A stretch of 64,000 nucleotides of DNA from CAWAYH01 sp963786195. GTDB lineage: Bacteria > Acidobacteriota > Vicinamibacteria > Vicinamibacterales > 2-12-FULL-66-21. The position numbers and the translations under genes were made by a program. The notes below the pieces were generated by a model. That model did no database searches. It saw nothing but the letters and a program-made list of their open reading frames with translations, and had not been told where the DNA came from. Positions 1 through 10,307 of the stretch are shown piece by piece. How positions within the stretch are numbered: position 1 is the stretch's first letter; every line of letters starts with the position of its first letter. Where the stretch lies: contig CAWAYH010000011.1 in the NCBI GenBank assembly GCA_963786195.1, forward strand, positions 558,001 to 622,000, given 5' to 3'.

Positions 1-809
1 GTCGTAAGGGTGCTCGGCCGCGCGCGGATCGAGAAACTCGAAGTGGCGGCTCAGATCCCGCGCCCATCCGAGCAGATAGAAATGATCGTGCGGCTCGAAG
101 TCGGCCATGCGACCGGTCGACGGGAAGCTCTTGATGTCGACCAGCGAGGAGCACCACTGGTCGCGAGGGTGACGAAACAGGTGAATCAGTCGCGCCTGCG
201 GAAAATTGTGCCGCAGCCAGGGCAGCCGGAAATCGACGCGATTGAACTGCAGCACGGCACGCTCGGGCGCCCCGTCGATCAGGGCCTGGCAGTACGCCAG
301 CAGGTCGGGGTCCCAGAAGCGTTCTGACATGAACAGGTTGCGGCCGTTCCAGTCCGCCCTGAACCAGCGTCCCAGGCTTTCCAGACCCTTGTACTCGCGC
401 CAGTACTCTTCCACGCCAAGATGGGTCGCATCGACGCGCTCGCCGCGCGCCGCGGGATCGAACCACCGTCGTTCGTTCAGAGGTTCGTAGTACGACGTGC
501 AGCCCGGCGTCTGGCGAAAGATGTTCCACAGGAGCGTCGAGCCGCTGCGGAAGCGGCCCGGTAATGAAGACCGGCGCGAATCGAGCGTCCGGCGCCGTTG
601 TCCCCGTTGGCGGAGTCCCCAGATCCGCAGTACGGCGGGGCGCTGTCGTGGAGCCGCAGTCCGGCCGCCGGACTCTGCGCGACACCCTTGAGGCTGTCCG
701 CCAGCAGCTCGCGGCCATCGTCCGTTGCGAGCGCCTGCGACAGGACCTTGAAGAACGCTGAACGCGCCAGTTCACGACCTGGGCCGAGCCATTCGTATTC
801 CGCCATCAC
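1..809 (-). CDS. Sulfotransferase family protein, partial (runs off window start), frameshifted
   Basis: Probable PAPS-dependent sulfotransferase that would add sulfate to a glycan or other surface molecule. Read across frames it shows the PAPS 5'-phosphate loop VFITGRFRSGSTLLWNIF (about 517-575) and the 3'-phosphate segment LIHLFRHPRDQWCSS (about 145-215), which together define the family. The frame slips by one extra base near 559-562, and by another somewhere around 620-690 that I cannot place exactly. The start is GTG at 809 or ATG at 806. It overlaps the stop of the upstream glycosyltransferase by a few bases, so the two are probably translationally coupled. The C-terminus lies outside the window. 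The family is well supported; the substrate is unknown, but the polysaccharide context suggests a sulfated glycan. Confidence 0.8.
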
Positions 810-1960
810 TTTGCAGGAACAGCCGAGAGGCTGTGAGGCGCGAGCAGCGTGTCGTACACGCTCTGGATAGTTGCCGCGAAACCACCAACCGAGAACTGCT
901 TTTGGACGCGCTCGCGTGCGGCTCGTGCGAGCCTGGCGCGGAGCTCCGAGGACTCGATCAGGCGTCGCAGCGCCTGTGTCAGCGCATCGGGGTCGTCCGG
1001 CGGAACGAGGAGGCCGTTCTCCTCCCCGACGATCGCCTCGGTGACGCCTCCGACAGGCGTCGCGACGACAGCCTTCGCGCTCGCCATGGCCTCGAGGACG
1101 GCGAGCGGGAATCCCTCGGCGAGGGATGGGAGGCAGACGATGTCGACGGCCTGAAGTACCGACGGGACATCCTGGCGGAACCCCAGGAAGCGAAAACGGT
1201 CGGCAATTCCCAGTTCGCGGACGCGCGCCTCGAACTTCGCCTGCGCGCCCTTCTGAGTCGTCTCACCGCCGATCGCGACGAACAGGCAGTCACTGGAACC
1301 CGCCAGCCGACCGGCCGCCTCCACGAAGGCGCCGTATCCCTTGACGTCGCTCACGTGCCCCAGGATACCGGCGATCACTCGTCCGTCCCGCCGCAACGAC
1401 TGGATGTCCGCGGCGGGTTGCGCCGTAGCGAAAGCCGTCGTGTCCACGCCGTTGGGGATTCCGATGACCTGGCAGTGTGGCTTCAAGCGCTTGATCAGAG
1501 CCTCGTTCTCGAGGGCCTGCCCGTTATAACACGCGATGACGACGTCGGGGCCGGCGATGAAGGCGCGGGCCAGCTCGCCGTCTTCGGGTGGGAAGCCCAG
1601 GTGACACACGCGTTTCGCCCCGGTTACGAGCCCTGCGATACCGAGCGACCGGTAGCCCATTGGTCCTGCCGCATGAACGATCGATGCGCCGGTGCGACGA
1701 ATGATCCTCGCCAGCTGGGTAGACCTTCTCGCCACCGCAGCGAGACCACTGAGGCCATACCAGTCACCCATTTCCGAAACGTCGCACTGAATCCCTCGAC
1801 TTCGCGCCCATTCGAGCATGGGACCCGGTCCCGGCGTGACGAGCGACGCCGAATAGCGCTCGCTGTCCAGGTTCAGCATCAGGTCCATCAGTACCTTGTT
1901 GCCGCCCCCGATCTTCGCTGCGTTCGCGACGTAGAGGACGTTGTGGCGCGCCAGCGGCAT
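806..1960 (-). CDS. GT4-type glycosyltransferase
   Basis: GT-B fold glycosyltransferase of 384 residues, expected to transfer a sugar from a nucleotide donor to a growing surface glycan at the cytoplasmic face of the membrane. The N-terminal acceptor domain begins NVLYVANAAKIGGGNKVL with a glycine-rich loop. The C-terminal donor domain has GILGHVSDVKGY, then the family-4 signature PSLAEGFPLAVLEAMASAKAVV followed by VGGVTEAI. Length is normal for family 4. ATG at 1960 is the first start in frame, and a REP-like double hairpin lies just upstream. The stop overlaps the start of the sulfotransferase, suggesting an operon. The frame is intact. Donor and acceptor cannot be told from sequence. Confidence 0.9.
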   Translation of the reverse strand: MPLARHNVLYVANAAKIGGGNKVLMDLMLNLDSERYSASLVTPGPGPMLEWARSRGIQCDVSEMGDWYGLSGLAAVARRSTQLARIIRRTGASIVHAAGPMGYRSLGIAGLVTGAKRVCHLGFPPEDGELARAFIAGPDVVIACYNGQALENEALIKRLKPHCQVIGIPNGVDTTAFATAQPAADIQSLRRDGRVIAGILGHVSDVKGYGAFVEAAGRLAGSSDCLFVAIGGETTQKGAQAKFEARVRELGIADRFRFLGFRQDVPSVLQAVDIVCLPSLAEGFPLAVLEAMASAKAVVATPVGGVTEAIVGEENGLLVPPDDPDALTQALRRLIESSELRARLARAARERVQKQFSVGGFAATIQSVYDTLLAPHSLSAVPAK

Positions 1961-1971
1961 CGTGCTTGTTA

Positions 1972-2027
1972 CGTAGTGTCCGGCTCGAGCCGGACTTCAT
2001 CTGGTCCGCCTGAAGGCGGACACTACG
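1972..2027. repeat. REP-like double hairpin with terminal inverted repeats
   Basis: Two perfect hairpins stand side by side: GTCCGGCTCGAGCCGGAC (1978-1995) and GTCCGCCTGAAGGCGGAC (2004-2021). They are enclosed by an outer inverted repeat, CGTAGTGTCCG at the left and CGGACACTACG at the right. This is the layout of a REP/BIME or tiny MITE element. It sits between the glycosyltransferase start and the end of the giant LamG gene, where it could also help stop transcription. I see no second full copy in the window. Confidence 0.7.
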
Positions 2028-2142
2028 CGTTCATTGTAGCCGCGGAGCTGATTCCGTGCGGCCGCATAACAAAACGACGCCAGCCCACCCGAGTGTGGAC
2101 TGGCGCCGTGCGTGTGTCGCGACGAAGGATTCGTTCGATCGG

Positions 2143-5100
2143 CTACGGCAGTTCACCGCCCGCGAATGACAGGATCTTGACCTGCGGACCGCCGAACACG
2201 GACGCTGCGATGCCCGGCTGGCCGGCCGTATAAGTGGTCCCGCTGGCGTTGTGATTGATCAGCAGCGTGCCGTTGAAATAGACCTTGTGGTTGTTCCCGG
2301 ACGATTCGAGTCGCAGCCGCCGAGGCGACGTGCCCAGACTGGCGCTGGCAGAGGCCAGCTGCGTGAAGTTCAACCCGCCAGAATCGTCCGTCCGATAGAG
2401 GCGAACCTCGCCTGCGTAAACGATCGCCAGGTAACCGCTGCCGTTATTCGATCCCTGCGTGCGCGTGGTCACGCCAACCCAGCTCGACGCGCCCGGGTCC
2501 TGGCTGTAGGTGATCTCCGAGAACTGATTCGGACCCAGCGCCGGCGCCACCAGCCGCGCCGCCGCATTCAGCCCGTCCGCGAAGGCGCCGCTGTTCTTCC
2601 GGAGGTCAGCCCACGAGCCTGGCGAATCCCACACGCCATTCTCGGAGAGCGGATTCTCGGCGCCCGAGAAGCTGCTGGTCGTCGTCAACGTGTTGGCCAC
2701 GGAGAACGCAATCGCGTAGTCGTCCGGATTGGCGTTGGCCGCGCCGTCCACGCATCGGACGTAGAAGGTGTAATTCCCGCCGTTGGTCAGACCCGTCACG
2801 ACCCTCGAGTGCGTGGTCGTGCCGGTGGTCGTGAACGTGTTCGTCATCGAGCCGTACGACACGCCCGCCGTCTGGCTGTACCGGCACGTGGCGTTCTCGG
2901 ACGTCGTCAGGCTCAGAGTCGCCTGCGTCGTGCCGAGGGGAAGCGTCGCAGTCGGCTGCCCGTTGGAGCGCAGCGGCGGTGTCGTGTCGGGCGCCGGCGG
3001 GCCAAGGTCCCCACCTTCGAACGTCAGGATCTTGACTTGCGGACCGCCAAAGACAGACGCAGCGATGCCGGGCTGACCGCTCGTGTAGAGGGTGCCGCTG
3101 GCGTTGTGGTTGATGAGCAGCGTCCCGTTGAAATAGACCTTGTGGTTGTTGCCCTGCGACTCCAGCCGCAGTCGTCGTGGGGCGGCACTGATGTCGACGG
3201 CAGCCGACGCCAGCATCGTGAAGTTCAGGACGCCGGTGTCATCCGTCCTGTAGAGGCGAACTTCGCCTCCGTAGGCGATGACCAGGTAGCCGCTTCCGTT
3301 GCTCGCTCCCTGCACCCGGGTCATCACGCCCACCCAACTGGACGATCCCGGGTCCTGGCTGTAAGTAATCTGCGAATACTGATCCGGTGACACGCTCGGC
3401 GCCACGAGCCGACCCGCGGCGTTCAGCCCCACGGCAAACGCCCCGTTGTTCTTCTGCAGGTCGGCCCATGCCCCCGGCGAGTCCCACATGCCGTTCTCGG
3501 ACAGCGTCCCCTCGACGCCCGAGAAGCTGCTCGTGGAGACCAGCGTGCTCGCCACCGAGAACGCGATGGAGTAGTCGTCCGTGTTCGCGTTGGCCGCCGA
3601 ATCGATGCAGCGGACGTAGAACGTGTAGTTGCCGCCGTTGGTCAGCCCGGTCACGACTCTGGAGTGCGCGGTCGATCCCGTGGTCGTGAACGTGTTCGTC
3701 ATCGAGCCGTACGCCACGCCCGGCGTCTGACTGTATCGACAGGTGGCGTTCTCGTCCGTGCTCAGGCTCAGCGTGGCCTGCGTCGTGCCCATCGCGAGCG
3801 TTCCCGTCGGCTGTCCGTTGGACCTGGACGGGGCCGTCGTATCACCCGGGGGCGGCCCACCGGTGCCGAATGTCAGCGCGCTGTTGAGGCTCGTGATTTC
3901 AGCGCCCGAGAGCACACGGTTGTAAACCAGGAAATGCTTGAGGGCGCCCTCGTAGAACTGTCTGTCGCCTCCGTGAATCAGGCCGGGCTGGACGGCGACC
4001 ATGAGCCGGTAGGCCGGTGTCGGGTGGTCGATCGTCACGCGGTTGGTGGTCCCGGCGAGGACGCCATCCACGTAGAGTCGCAGCGTCTGCGCATCCCAGA
4101 CCACGATGATCGTCACGTCGGCCGTCGGGTTCGAGATCGGTCCGGACCTGACCTCGTCGTTGAACTCGTTGTTGTACCCGATGCTGTTGTTGCCTTCGCG
4201 AACGAGGAAGTAGAGCGGATCCGTCGGGCCATCGCGACGCAGTTCGAGCCCGCGCGGCATGACCTTGTGAATGTTGACGTCGGGATCGGGCCGGAACGTG
4301 ATGATCCCCATGCCGCTCGCCTGGCCCAGCGTGGCCACCGTGGAGGCAAGCCGCAAACGCACCGCAAACGTGCCTCCGTTGCTGTACGCGTTCGGGAACG
4401 TCGTCACGTTTTCAGCAAAGGTCCCATGGCTCGGATCGAACGGGAAGGTGTGCGTGAAGCCGTTGATCTGTTCGTTCCAGATGATCTCTCCGTTGGAGAG
4501 CCTGCGGTCGGTGCCACGGACGGTCAGCGTCGGCAGCGCGCCGCTCCCCTGCACCACGTTCGGAATCGTTGTTCCGCTCAGCGCACTGAACGCGTAGTTG
4601 GCTTGCGCGCCCGACGGAATGCTGCCCGGATTGGCGACGGAGAACGCGATGACGAAGTCATCGGTGTTGGCATTGCCGGCGCCATCGATGCAGCGAACGA
4701 AGTACGAGTAGTTGTTGCCGTTCGCCAGCCCCGTCACGACCCTCGAGTGCGTCGTGCCACCCGTCGTCGTGAACGTGTTCGTCATCGAGGAGTACGCCAC
4801 GCCGCCCGTCAGGCTGTAGCGGCACGTCGCATTCGCGGCCGTGGACAGGCTGATCGTCGTCTGCGTCGTCCCCGACGCCAGGATGCCCGAAGGCTGACCG
4901 TTGGATCGCACGGGCTGCGTGAACCCACCCTGAGGCGTGAAGGTAATGACGTCGATGCTGGTGACGTAACTCGTGTCCAGTGTGAGCGGCGCGGCCAGGA
5001 AATCACCGGCTGAAGTCAACCGGAAGACCATGCTGTAGCCTTCGTCGCCAACCACGATGTTGTACTGCGACGGGTTCGACGGATTCGGCTCGACATCCAC

Positions 5101-6250
5101 GCCAAAGGGAATCAGCCAGTTCGCCGCACGTCCGATGTTCTGCCAGACGACGGTGCCATCAGACGTGTTCCCGCCGATCGTCGCGTTCCAGTTCGGCGTC
5201 GAGCTCGACGAGATGCCAGCCGACGTGGCGCGATGCAGGTGTCCCGAGAGGTCGTTCACCACGCTGCCCACCGAGTACGAGTGGCTGGCCTCCCGCTCGG
5301 GGCCGTTGCTGTTGACGACCGTCTGCGTGTGATTCGCGAGATCGACGCGGAAAATCCCCGGAGGCGCGCAGCCATAGAACGTGCCGGCGGGTGGCGGAAT
5401 CTCGCGGCGTCGGCGGAACGGGATACGTGAACACCGTCGTCAGAATGTTGCCGTTTGGCTCGACGGCGACTCCCATCGGGCAGCCGAGGGGAGTTGCCTG
5501 GGCAACCACCGGCGCGGGCGAGGCCGAAGCGGGTCCCCACAACAGCGTCTGTGCACCGTTCGAAATCTGAACGCGGACGATGGCGCCCTTGCCGTTGAAC
5601 GAGCTCATGTCCGCGACGACGAGCGAATCGGGAGACGTCGAATAGTCGATCGCGATGCCGTACGGATGCGAGATGTACGATCCGGCCGACGTCGTGTTCT
5701 GACACGCGGCGTTCTGCGGAAACGAATTGCAGGCGCTGCCGGACGCGATCACCGTCTGCGCGCCCGACACCGCGTTGACTTTGATGATCTTGCCGGCTTC
5801 GTTGATCGAGGGCCGGTCGTGGTCGTAGCTGCTGTCGGCGACGAAGATCTCGCCGGTATCCTTACTTATCGCGATCGCGAACGGATCCTTGAAGAAGCCG
5901 CCCTGCGACAAGATGCTCTGCGCGCCAGTCACGGGATTGATGCGAATCAGTCCCGTCGTGCGATGCACGACGATGACGTCACCATTCAGGGCAAGCGCGA
6001 CCGCCACTGCGCGATGCGCGGGATCGAGCAGCCCGCCTTGTGAGACCACCGTCTTGGTGCCGGTCACCGGATCGATGACGCTGATGGTCGACGTGCCTGG
6101 TTCGGCGACGAGGATGTCTCCGAGTTTCAGCGTGACGCCGGCAGCCGCCAGGCTCGACGTGAGCGTCAGCAGCGCCATCGCCATCACGAGGGAACCGAGG
6201 CCTTTTCGAATCGACCTGCCGAGGGGACCGTTGTTCAACCGACTCGTCAT
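2143..6250 (-). CDS. Giant secreted NHL-propeller / FN3-like / LamG mosaic protein (one frameshift)
   Basis: Secreted protein of about 1368 residues. A signal peptide (residues 1-37; hydrophobic core LGSLVMAMALLTLTSSLAAA) is followed by an NHL/SMP-30-like beta-propeller to about residue 300, with repeated GDILVAEPGT / GEIFVADSSYD / DSLVVADMS blades. Then come three FN3-like modules (about 4920-4630, 3843-3547 and 2988-2698), each with the cysteine pair NATCRY...VRC. Between them lie a LamG/concanavalin-like domain (LRLYVDGVLAG...FLVYNRVLSGAEI) and two nearly identical C-terminal concanavalin-like domains that share YFNGTLLINHNASGT. A +1 slip near 5405 separates the propeller from the rest. 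There is no PEP-CTERM tail or membrane anchor. Likely role: matrix or carbohydrate-binding adhesin; no catalytic motif seen. Confidence 0.8.
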
Positions 6251-6703
6251 CGATACGCTCCTGCACGCGCTGAAAAGTCTCGCAGGCCGGAGAACACACG
6301 GGCCCTGTGGGCACCGCAGGCATGCGTGGACACCGACGGGGATGCAACAAGTGCTCCTCCGGTTTTCCGGTCGAGCTGTGCATTTAAGTTGTTTTGATAC
6401 AACAATTTACCAAGTATTACAGAATTGGGGCATTTGACTGTCAACTTTGGTCAGTCTGCCCGGGCCGCGAGGATTGTCTGCGCTCGGAAGAAGAACTTGG
6501 AGAAGCACCATCGCACCGGCGGCCACATAAGTCGTCCAGAACGCAGACTAATAGTCTGCTTTCTGGCTCCCCGACACGCCTCACGGCCCGCACGGCCCGC
6601 GACTTGGCAGGAAAGGCCGATGGCGCCTGCGGCCCCGAGTTTGCTCATGAAAAACAGGTTCCGGCCATCCCCAGGAGGCCGGATTCCAGGAAATCACGAA
6701 GTC
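6251..6703. promoter_or_regulatory. Divergent intergenic region between the LamG gene and the O-ligase gene
   Basis: This 450-base gap must hold the promoters of two divergent genes. Visible structure: the inverted repeat GTTGT-tttgat-ACAAC at 6388-6403, the short palindrome TTGACTGTCAA at 6434-6444, and a GCAGACT hairpin at 6543-6559 (listed separately). Bases 6380-6430 are noticeably AT-rich for this genome. I could not assign a -10/-35 pair or a sigma-54 GG-N10-GC site with confidence. Confidence 0.4.
6543..6559. repeat. Perfect hairpin GCAGACTAATAGTCTGC
   Basis: A 7-bp perfect inverted repeat (GCAGACT / AGTCTGC) with a 3-base loop, followed by TTTCTGG, 145 bases before the O-ligase start. 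A close relative (AGCAGAC-CAGA-GTCTGCT) lies at 31639-31656, and a degenerate one at 51232-51249. It may be a short dispersed REP-like element or a regulator site. Confidence 0.5.
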
Positions 6704-8075
6704 ATGAAGGGTCTGATCCTCACGTACCTGCTGGCCTACGGGGGCGCGGCCGTCGCGCTGTTCAACCCGTTTGTCGGCGTGTGCATCTACTGGATTTTCG
6801 ATATCGTCCGGCCGCAGGTCATGTTCGGGTGGGCGGGCCCCGACGGCTCGTTCAGCGAAGTCATCGCGATTGCCACCATCATCGGGTGGGCGTTCAAGGG
6901 CTTCGGCACCTGGCACTTCGGTCGCGGACGGCTGTTGTTCATTCTCTTCGCGGCCAATCTCCTGTGGGTTCTGGTGTCGGCCGCGGCGGCACCCGACCAC
7001 GCGATCGCACTTGGCTTCGTTCAGGCGCAGCTCAAGCGCAGCATTCTGTTCATCATCGCCGTCACGTCCGTGCAGTCGGTCACGCAGCTCAGGCAGCTCG
7101 CGTGGGTGCTTGTCGGCTCTGCGGGATTTGTCGCGTTCGATTTGAACATCCGTTACCTGGGTGGCTCGAATGACGCCAACGCGATCGGGTATGCGGGCAT
7201 GGACAACAACTGTCTGGCCATATCCATGCTGACGTGCCTCGGCGTCGCGGTGTTTCTCGGGCTCTACACGCGGCCCTGGTGGGAGAAGGCGCTGGCGTTC
7301 GGTTCGGCGCTGCTGATAGGCCATACCGTTCTGTTGACGTTCTCGCGCGGCGGCATGCTCGGACTGATCGTCGCCGGCGTCGCAGCGGTGGTTGTCGCGC
7401 CGAAGCGCCCACGATATCTGCTCGCGATCGGAGCCGCAATCGTGCTGGCGCTTGTCGCTGGCGGGCCCCGAAGTCCGCGCGCGCTTCATGACATCTCTGG
7501 CGGGCGAGGAGGAGCGGGACTTTTCGGCTCAGAGCCGCGTCGAGCTCTGGATGGACTGCGTGACGGTCATGAAGAAGTACCCGTGGTTCGGCGCCGGTCC
7601 CGATCACTTCGGCATCGTCGTGCAGGAGTTCGGTTGGCCCGAGGGCAAGGAAGCCCATTCGCTCTGGCTTCAGATGGGTGCTGAAATCGGCGTGCCTGGC
7701 GCGCTTTTCCTGTTGCTCTTCTATGTCACGGCGATCGTCAAATTGTGGCCGCTGGCGCGGCCGGGCGCCGGTACAGACGCCGAGCGTTGGACCGCCAATG
7801 CTGCGTGCATGGTCGTCACATCGTTGGCCGGTTTCATCGTCTCCGTGCAGTTCGTCACGATGGAAGGTCTCGAGACCCCGCTCTACGTTGCGGCGATCGC
7901 GCTCGGTACGCTGAGCGTGATCGCACGGCCGCAGGGCAGCGAGGCTGCTGAGGCCGCCCCGGTCCCGAACGCCACCGTACGCTACCGCCGGATTCACGCG
8001 TCACCGGCTGCATCCATGACGCAGCGTTCGGTTAACGCGAGATCGGCTGGCACGCGGCTGCTTCGTCAGCCTTGA
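6704..8075 (+). CDS. O-antigen ligase/polymerase-like membrane protein, exosortase-associated type (one frameshift)
   Basis: Multi-pass inner-membrane protein of about 456 residues, related to Wzy/WaaL O-antigen polymerases and ligases. It most resembles the exosortase-A-associated putative O-glycosylation ligases with an N-terminal DUF5935-like part (LLAYGGAAVALFNPFVGVCIYW). About ten hydrophobic segments are visible. The large periplasmic loop sits between the halves (SRVELWMDCVTVMKKYPWFGAGPDHF), with the usual late GAEIGVPGALFLLLFY segment. ATG 6704 is preceded by AGGAA. A +1 slip in the GGGCCCC run at 7465-7469 splits it; removing one C restores GGPEVRARF. Its tail overlaps the converging glycosyltransferase by about 44 bases. 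Role: polymerising or transferring the glycan outside the membrane. Confidence 0.8.
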
Positions 8076-9306
8076 GCCTGTCGGGCGCCGTACTGCCCGC
8101 CTCGAACAACGACACGGTCTTGTCGATGGCAGCGTCCCACGCATACCACTGTTGTGCGAGTTGCAGAGACCCGAGGGTCAATCGGTCTCTGAGGGTCCTG
8201 TCGTCCATCACCGTCTCGATCGCCCTCGCCATCGCGTCAGGGGACTTCGGCGGGCAGAGAAACACGTTTGCCTGGTGAACGAACTGGGGCTCGAGCTTGT
8301 CATCCTGCGTCGTCACGATCGGCCGGCCGTGAGCCGCGACGGATGAGAACGAACTGTTGTTCAGCTTCACACCAGTGTCGAAGGGCAGCACGCACAGGTC
8401 CGCCGCGCGCAGGTAGGTCGACGCCTCGTCGCTGTCCGGGCTGTAGTCGCCAGTCCAGATCACGCGGTCGGCGATGCCGAGGCGAGCCGCGAGCGCATGC
8501 ATGTCGTCCAGGTAGTTGGGCTGATCTGGAAACTCCCGAGCCAGGCCTCCGCCGATGATGGCAAGCCGGACGTTGCTCCGCTTCCGGCAGACCTGCTCGA
8601 AACTCTGCAGCAGCGTCTCGATTCCCTTCCCGGGGTAGACGAAGCCGATGTAAGCCAGGACGAAATCGGTTGCGCCGACTTTGAGCGCCAATCGACCGCG
8701 CGCCCAGCTGGAATCGCCCTCGGTGCTCATGCGCATGTTGGCCGGGGGCGGGATGAGCACGCACTTGCGGCCGACACCGGCCAGGTGCGGCTCGAGGATC
8801 GCTTCGTGCCGAGGGCTCAGGATGATCACGTTGTCGCTGTCGCGGAGCAGCGTGCCGAACTGATAGTCGATATTCCCGCGAAAATCGCACGCTGCAACGA
8901 TACGTCGAAGAACGCGCGATACGGTCGTGTTCGTCTGCGGACCTCCGCCGGACACGTTCTCGAAGCGTGTGATCACGCGAACGCCCGGGAGTGCCAGCTT
9001 CGCAATCGTGGGGATGAACGTGCTCATGAACTGGAAGTTGTAGATCCAGCCCAGATACATCAGATAGACGACGTCCGGCCTGTTGCGTCTCAGGAATCGG
9101 GTGAGCCGTGATACTTCTGACCACGACCACGTCCGCATCAGGGCGTGCACGGTCATCTGCGGATTGGAGACGCCCGTGTGGCCCTTCGACGTCAGCACGT
9201 GCACGTCCAGCCCGCGAGCCGCGAGCCGCTCGCAGAGGTGGTACGCGTTGGTGGCCTCCCCGGAAGACTGGGGGGGAAATGCGGCCGAAATGACCAGCAC
9301 TCTCAT
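8032..9306 (-). CDS. GT4-type glycosyltransferase
   Basis: GT-B glycosyltransferase of about 424 residues. The N-terminus MRVLVISAAFPPQSSGEATN has the family-4 opening, and the donor half begins FVLAYIGFVYPGKGIETLLQSF. The later segment RAADLCVLPFDTGVKLNNSSF replaces the usual E-x7-E region with a D/K-containing variant, seen in some GT4 members. I prefer ATG 9306; an in-frame ATG at 9330 would overlap the upstream epimerase stop. It follows that gene directly on the same strand (operon). The frame is intact. Likely adds a sugar to the surface polysaccharide; donor unknown. Confidence 0.87.
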   Translation of the reverse strand: MRVLVISAAFPPQSSGEATNAYHLCERLAARGLDVHVLTSKGHTGVSNPQMTVHALMRTWSWSEVSRLTRFLRRNRPDVVYLMYLGWIYNFQFMSTFIPTIAKLALPGVRVITRFENVSGGGPQTNTTVSRVLRRIVAACDFRGNIDYQFGTLLRDSDNVIILSPRHEAILEPHLAGVGRKCVLIPPPANMRMSTEGDSSWARGRLALKVGATDFVLAYIGFVYPGKGIETLLQSFEQVCRKRSNVRLAIIGGGLAREFPDQPNYLDDMHALAARLGIADRVIWTGDYSPDSDEASTYLRAADLCVLPFDTGVKLNNSSFSSVAAHGRPIVTTQDDKLEPQFVHQANVFLCPPKSPDAMARAIETVMDDRTLRDRLTLGSLQLAQQWYAWDAAIDKTVSLFEAGSTAPDRLKADEAAACQPISR

Positions 9307-9322
9307 CTTTGCCGGGTTTCGT

Positions 9323-10261
9323 CTAGGCATTGGCGTACTGATTCCGCCGGAGAATCGTGTAGCCCCTCACGAGCTCGGCGATCCCGTCACGAAGGCCATG
9401 AGCCGTCCGGAATCCAGTCCCCTCGATTCGGGCGTTGCTGACGATGTAATTGCGCTTGTCCGGGTCCTCTCCGACCTGAGCTTCGATGATCTGAAAGCCG
9501 GGCACCTGACATCGAATGAGCTCGCACAGTTCCGACTTGCTGATGTTGGCGTCGCTCAAGCCGACGTTGTACGGCCGTCCCTTCATGGCGTCATAGTTGG
9601 CCAGCACGTGAACGAACGCGCGCGCGGCGTCCCGCACGTGCAGGTAATTCCGCTTGAAGTGCGGCTCGAACAACACGACAGACTTGTCCGTCACGGCCCG
9701 ATACGTGAAGTCGTTGACGAGCAGGTCGAGCCTCATTCGCGGGCTCGTGCCGAACAGGGTCGCGAACCTGAACGTCACGAACGTGCCACGGTCGAGGAGG
9801 AGGGATTCGAGCTCGACCTTCAGTCGGCCGTACAGCGAGACGGGACGCAGAGGCGTCTCCTCATCGCAGAAGATGTCCGCTTGCCCGACGCCGTATCCGC
9901 TGTTGGTCGAGGGGAAGATCATCATCTGCGACGGCGACAGCATGTCCGCGATGGCTTTGACCGCCTCGAAGTTGACGGCCTTCGCCGTCCACGGATCGCG
10001 GGCACAAATCGGCGCGCCCGTCAGGCATGCCAGCGGAAGAACCGCGTCGGCCTTCGGGACGTACTGTTCGAGAAGCCGCGTATCCCGAACGTCGCCATTC
10101 ACCACCTGAAATGCCGGTTTGTCGCAGCAGTCGAGGAGCGAGGTCTGACGGTACATGAAGTTGTCGATGACCGTGACCTCGTGGCCGTCGTTCAACAAGA
10201 GTGGAACCAGAACCGATCCGATGTAACCAGCGCCGCCTGTCACTACAATACGCACGACCAA
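9323..10261 (-). CDS. NAD(P)-dependent nucleotide-sugar epimerase/dehydratase (extended SDR)
   Basis: Extended short-chain dehydrogenase/reductase of 312 residues acting on a nucleotide sugar in the cytoplasm. The Rossmann motif VVTGGAGYIGS is at residues 6-16, the catalytic serine region is PSTNSGYGVG, and the catalytic YxxxK is YGRLK. The substrate-side motif FKRNYLHVRDAARAF is typical of the epimerase family. It lies between the HddA-like kinase and a GT4 gene on the same strand. This placement suggests it makes a precursor for the same glycan, possibly a modified heptose or deoxysugar. The exact reaction cannot be read from sequence. Confidence 0.85.
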   Translation of the reverse strand: MVVRIVVTGGAGYIGSVLVPLLLNDGHEVTVIDNFMYRQTSLLDCCDKPAFQVVNGDVRDTRLLEQYVPKADAVLPLACLTGAPICARDPWTAKAVNFEAVKAIADMLSPSQMMIFPSTNSGYGVGQADIFCDEETPLRPVSLYGRLKVELESLLLDRGTFVTFRFATLFGTSPRMRLDLLVNDFTYRAVTDKSVVLFEPHFKRNYLHVRDAARAFVHVLANYDAMKGRPYNVGLSDANISKSELCELIRCQVPGFQIIEAQVGEDPDKRNYIVSNARIEGTGFRTAHGLRDGIAELVRGYTILRRNQYANA

Positions 10262-10307
10262 TACCCCGTTTTATTGACGAAAATACTCACGACACACCCG
10301 TCCGGTT

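Noticed and set aside
833..2233. Long plus-strand open frame of 466 codons
   Set aside because: It is the antisense shadow of the glycosyltransferase gene; composition is rich in R, D, E and H and has no domain motifs, typical of GC-rich antisense frames.
3664..5013. Plus-strand open frame of 449 codons
   Set aside because: Antisense shadow of the NHL/LamG gene, with no motifs and arginine-rich composition.
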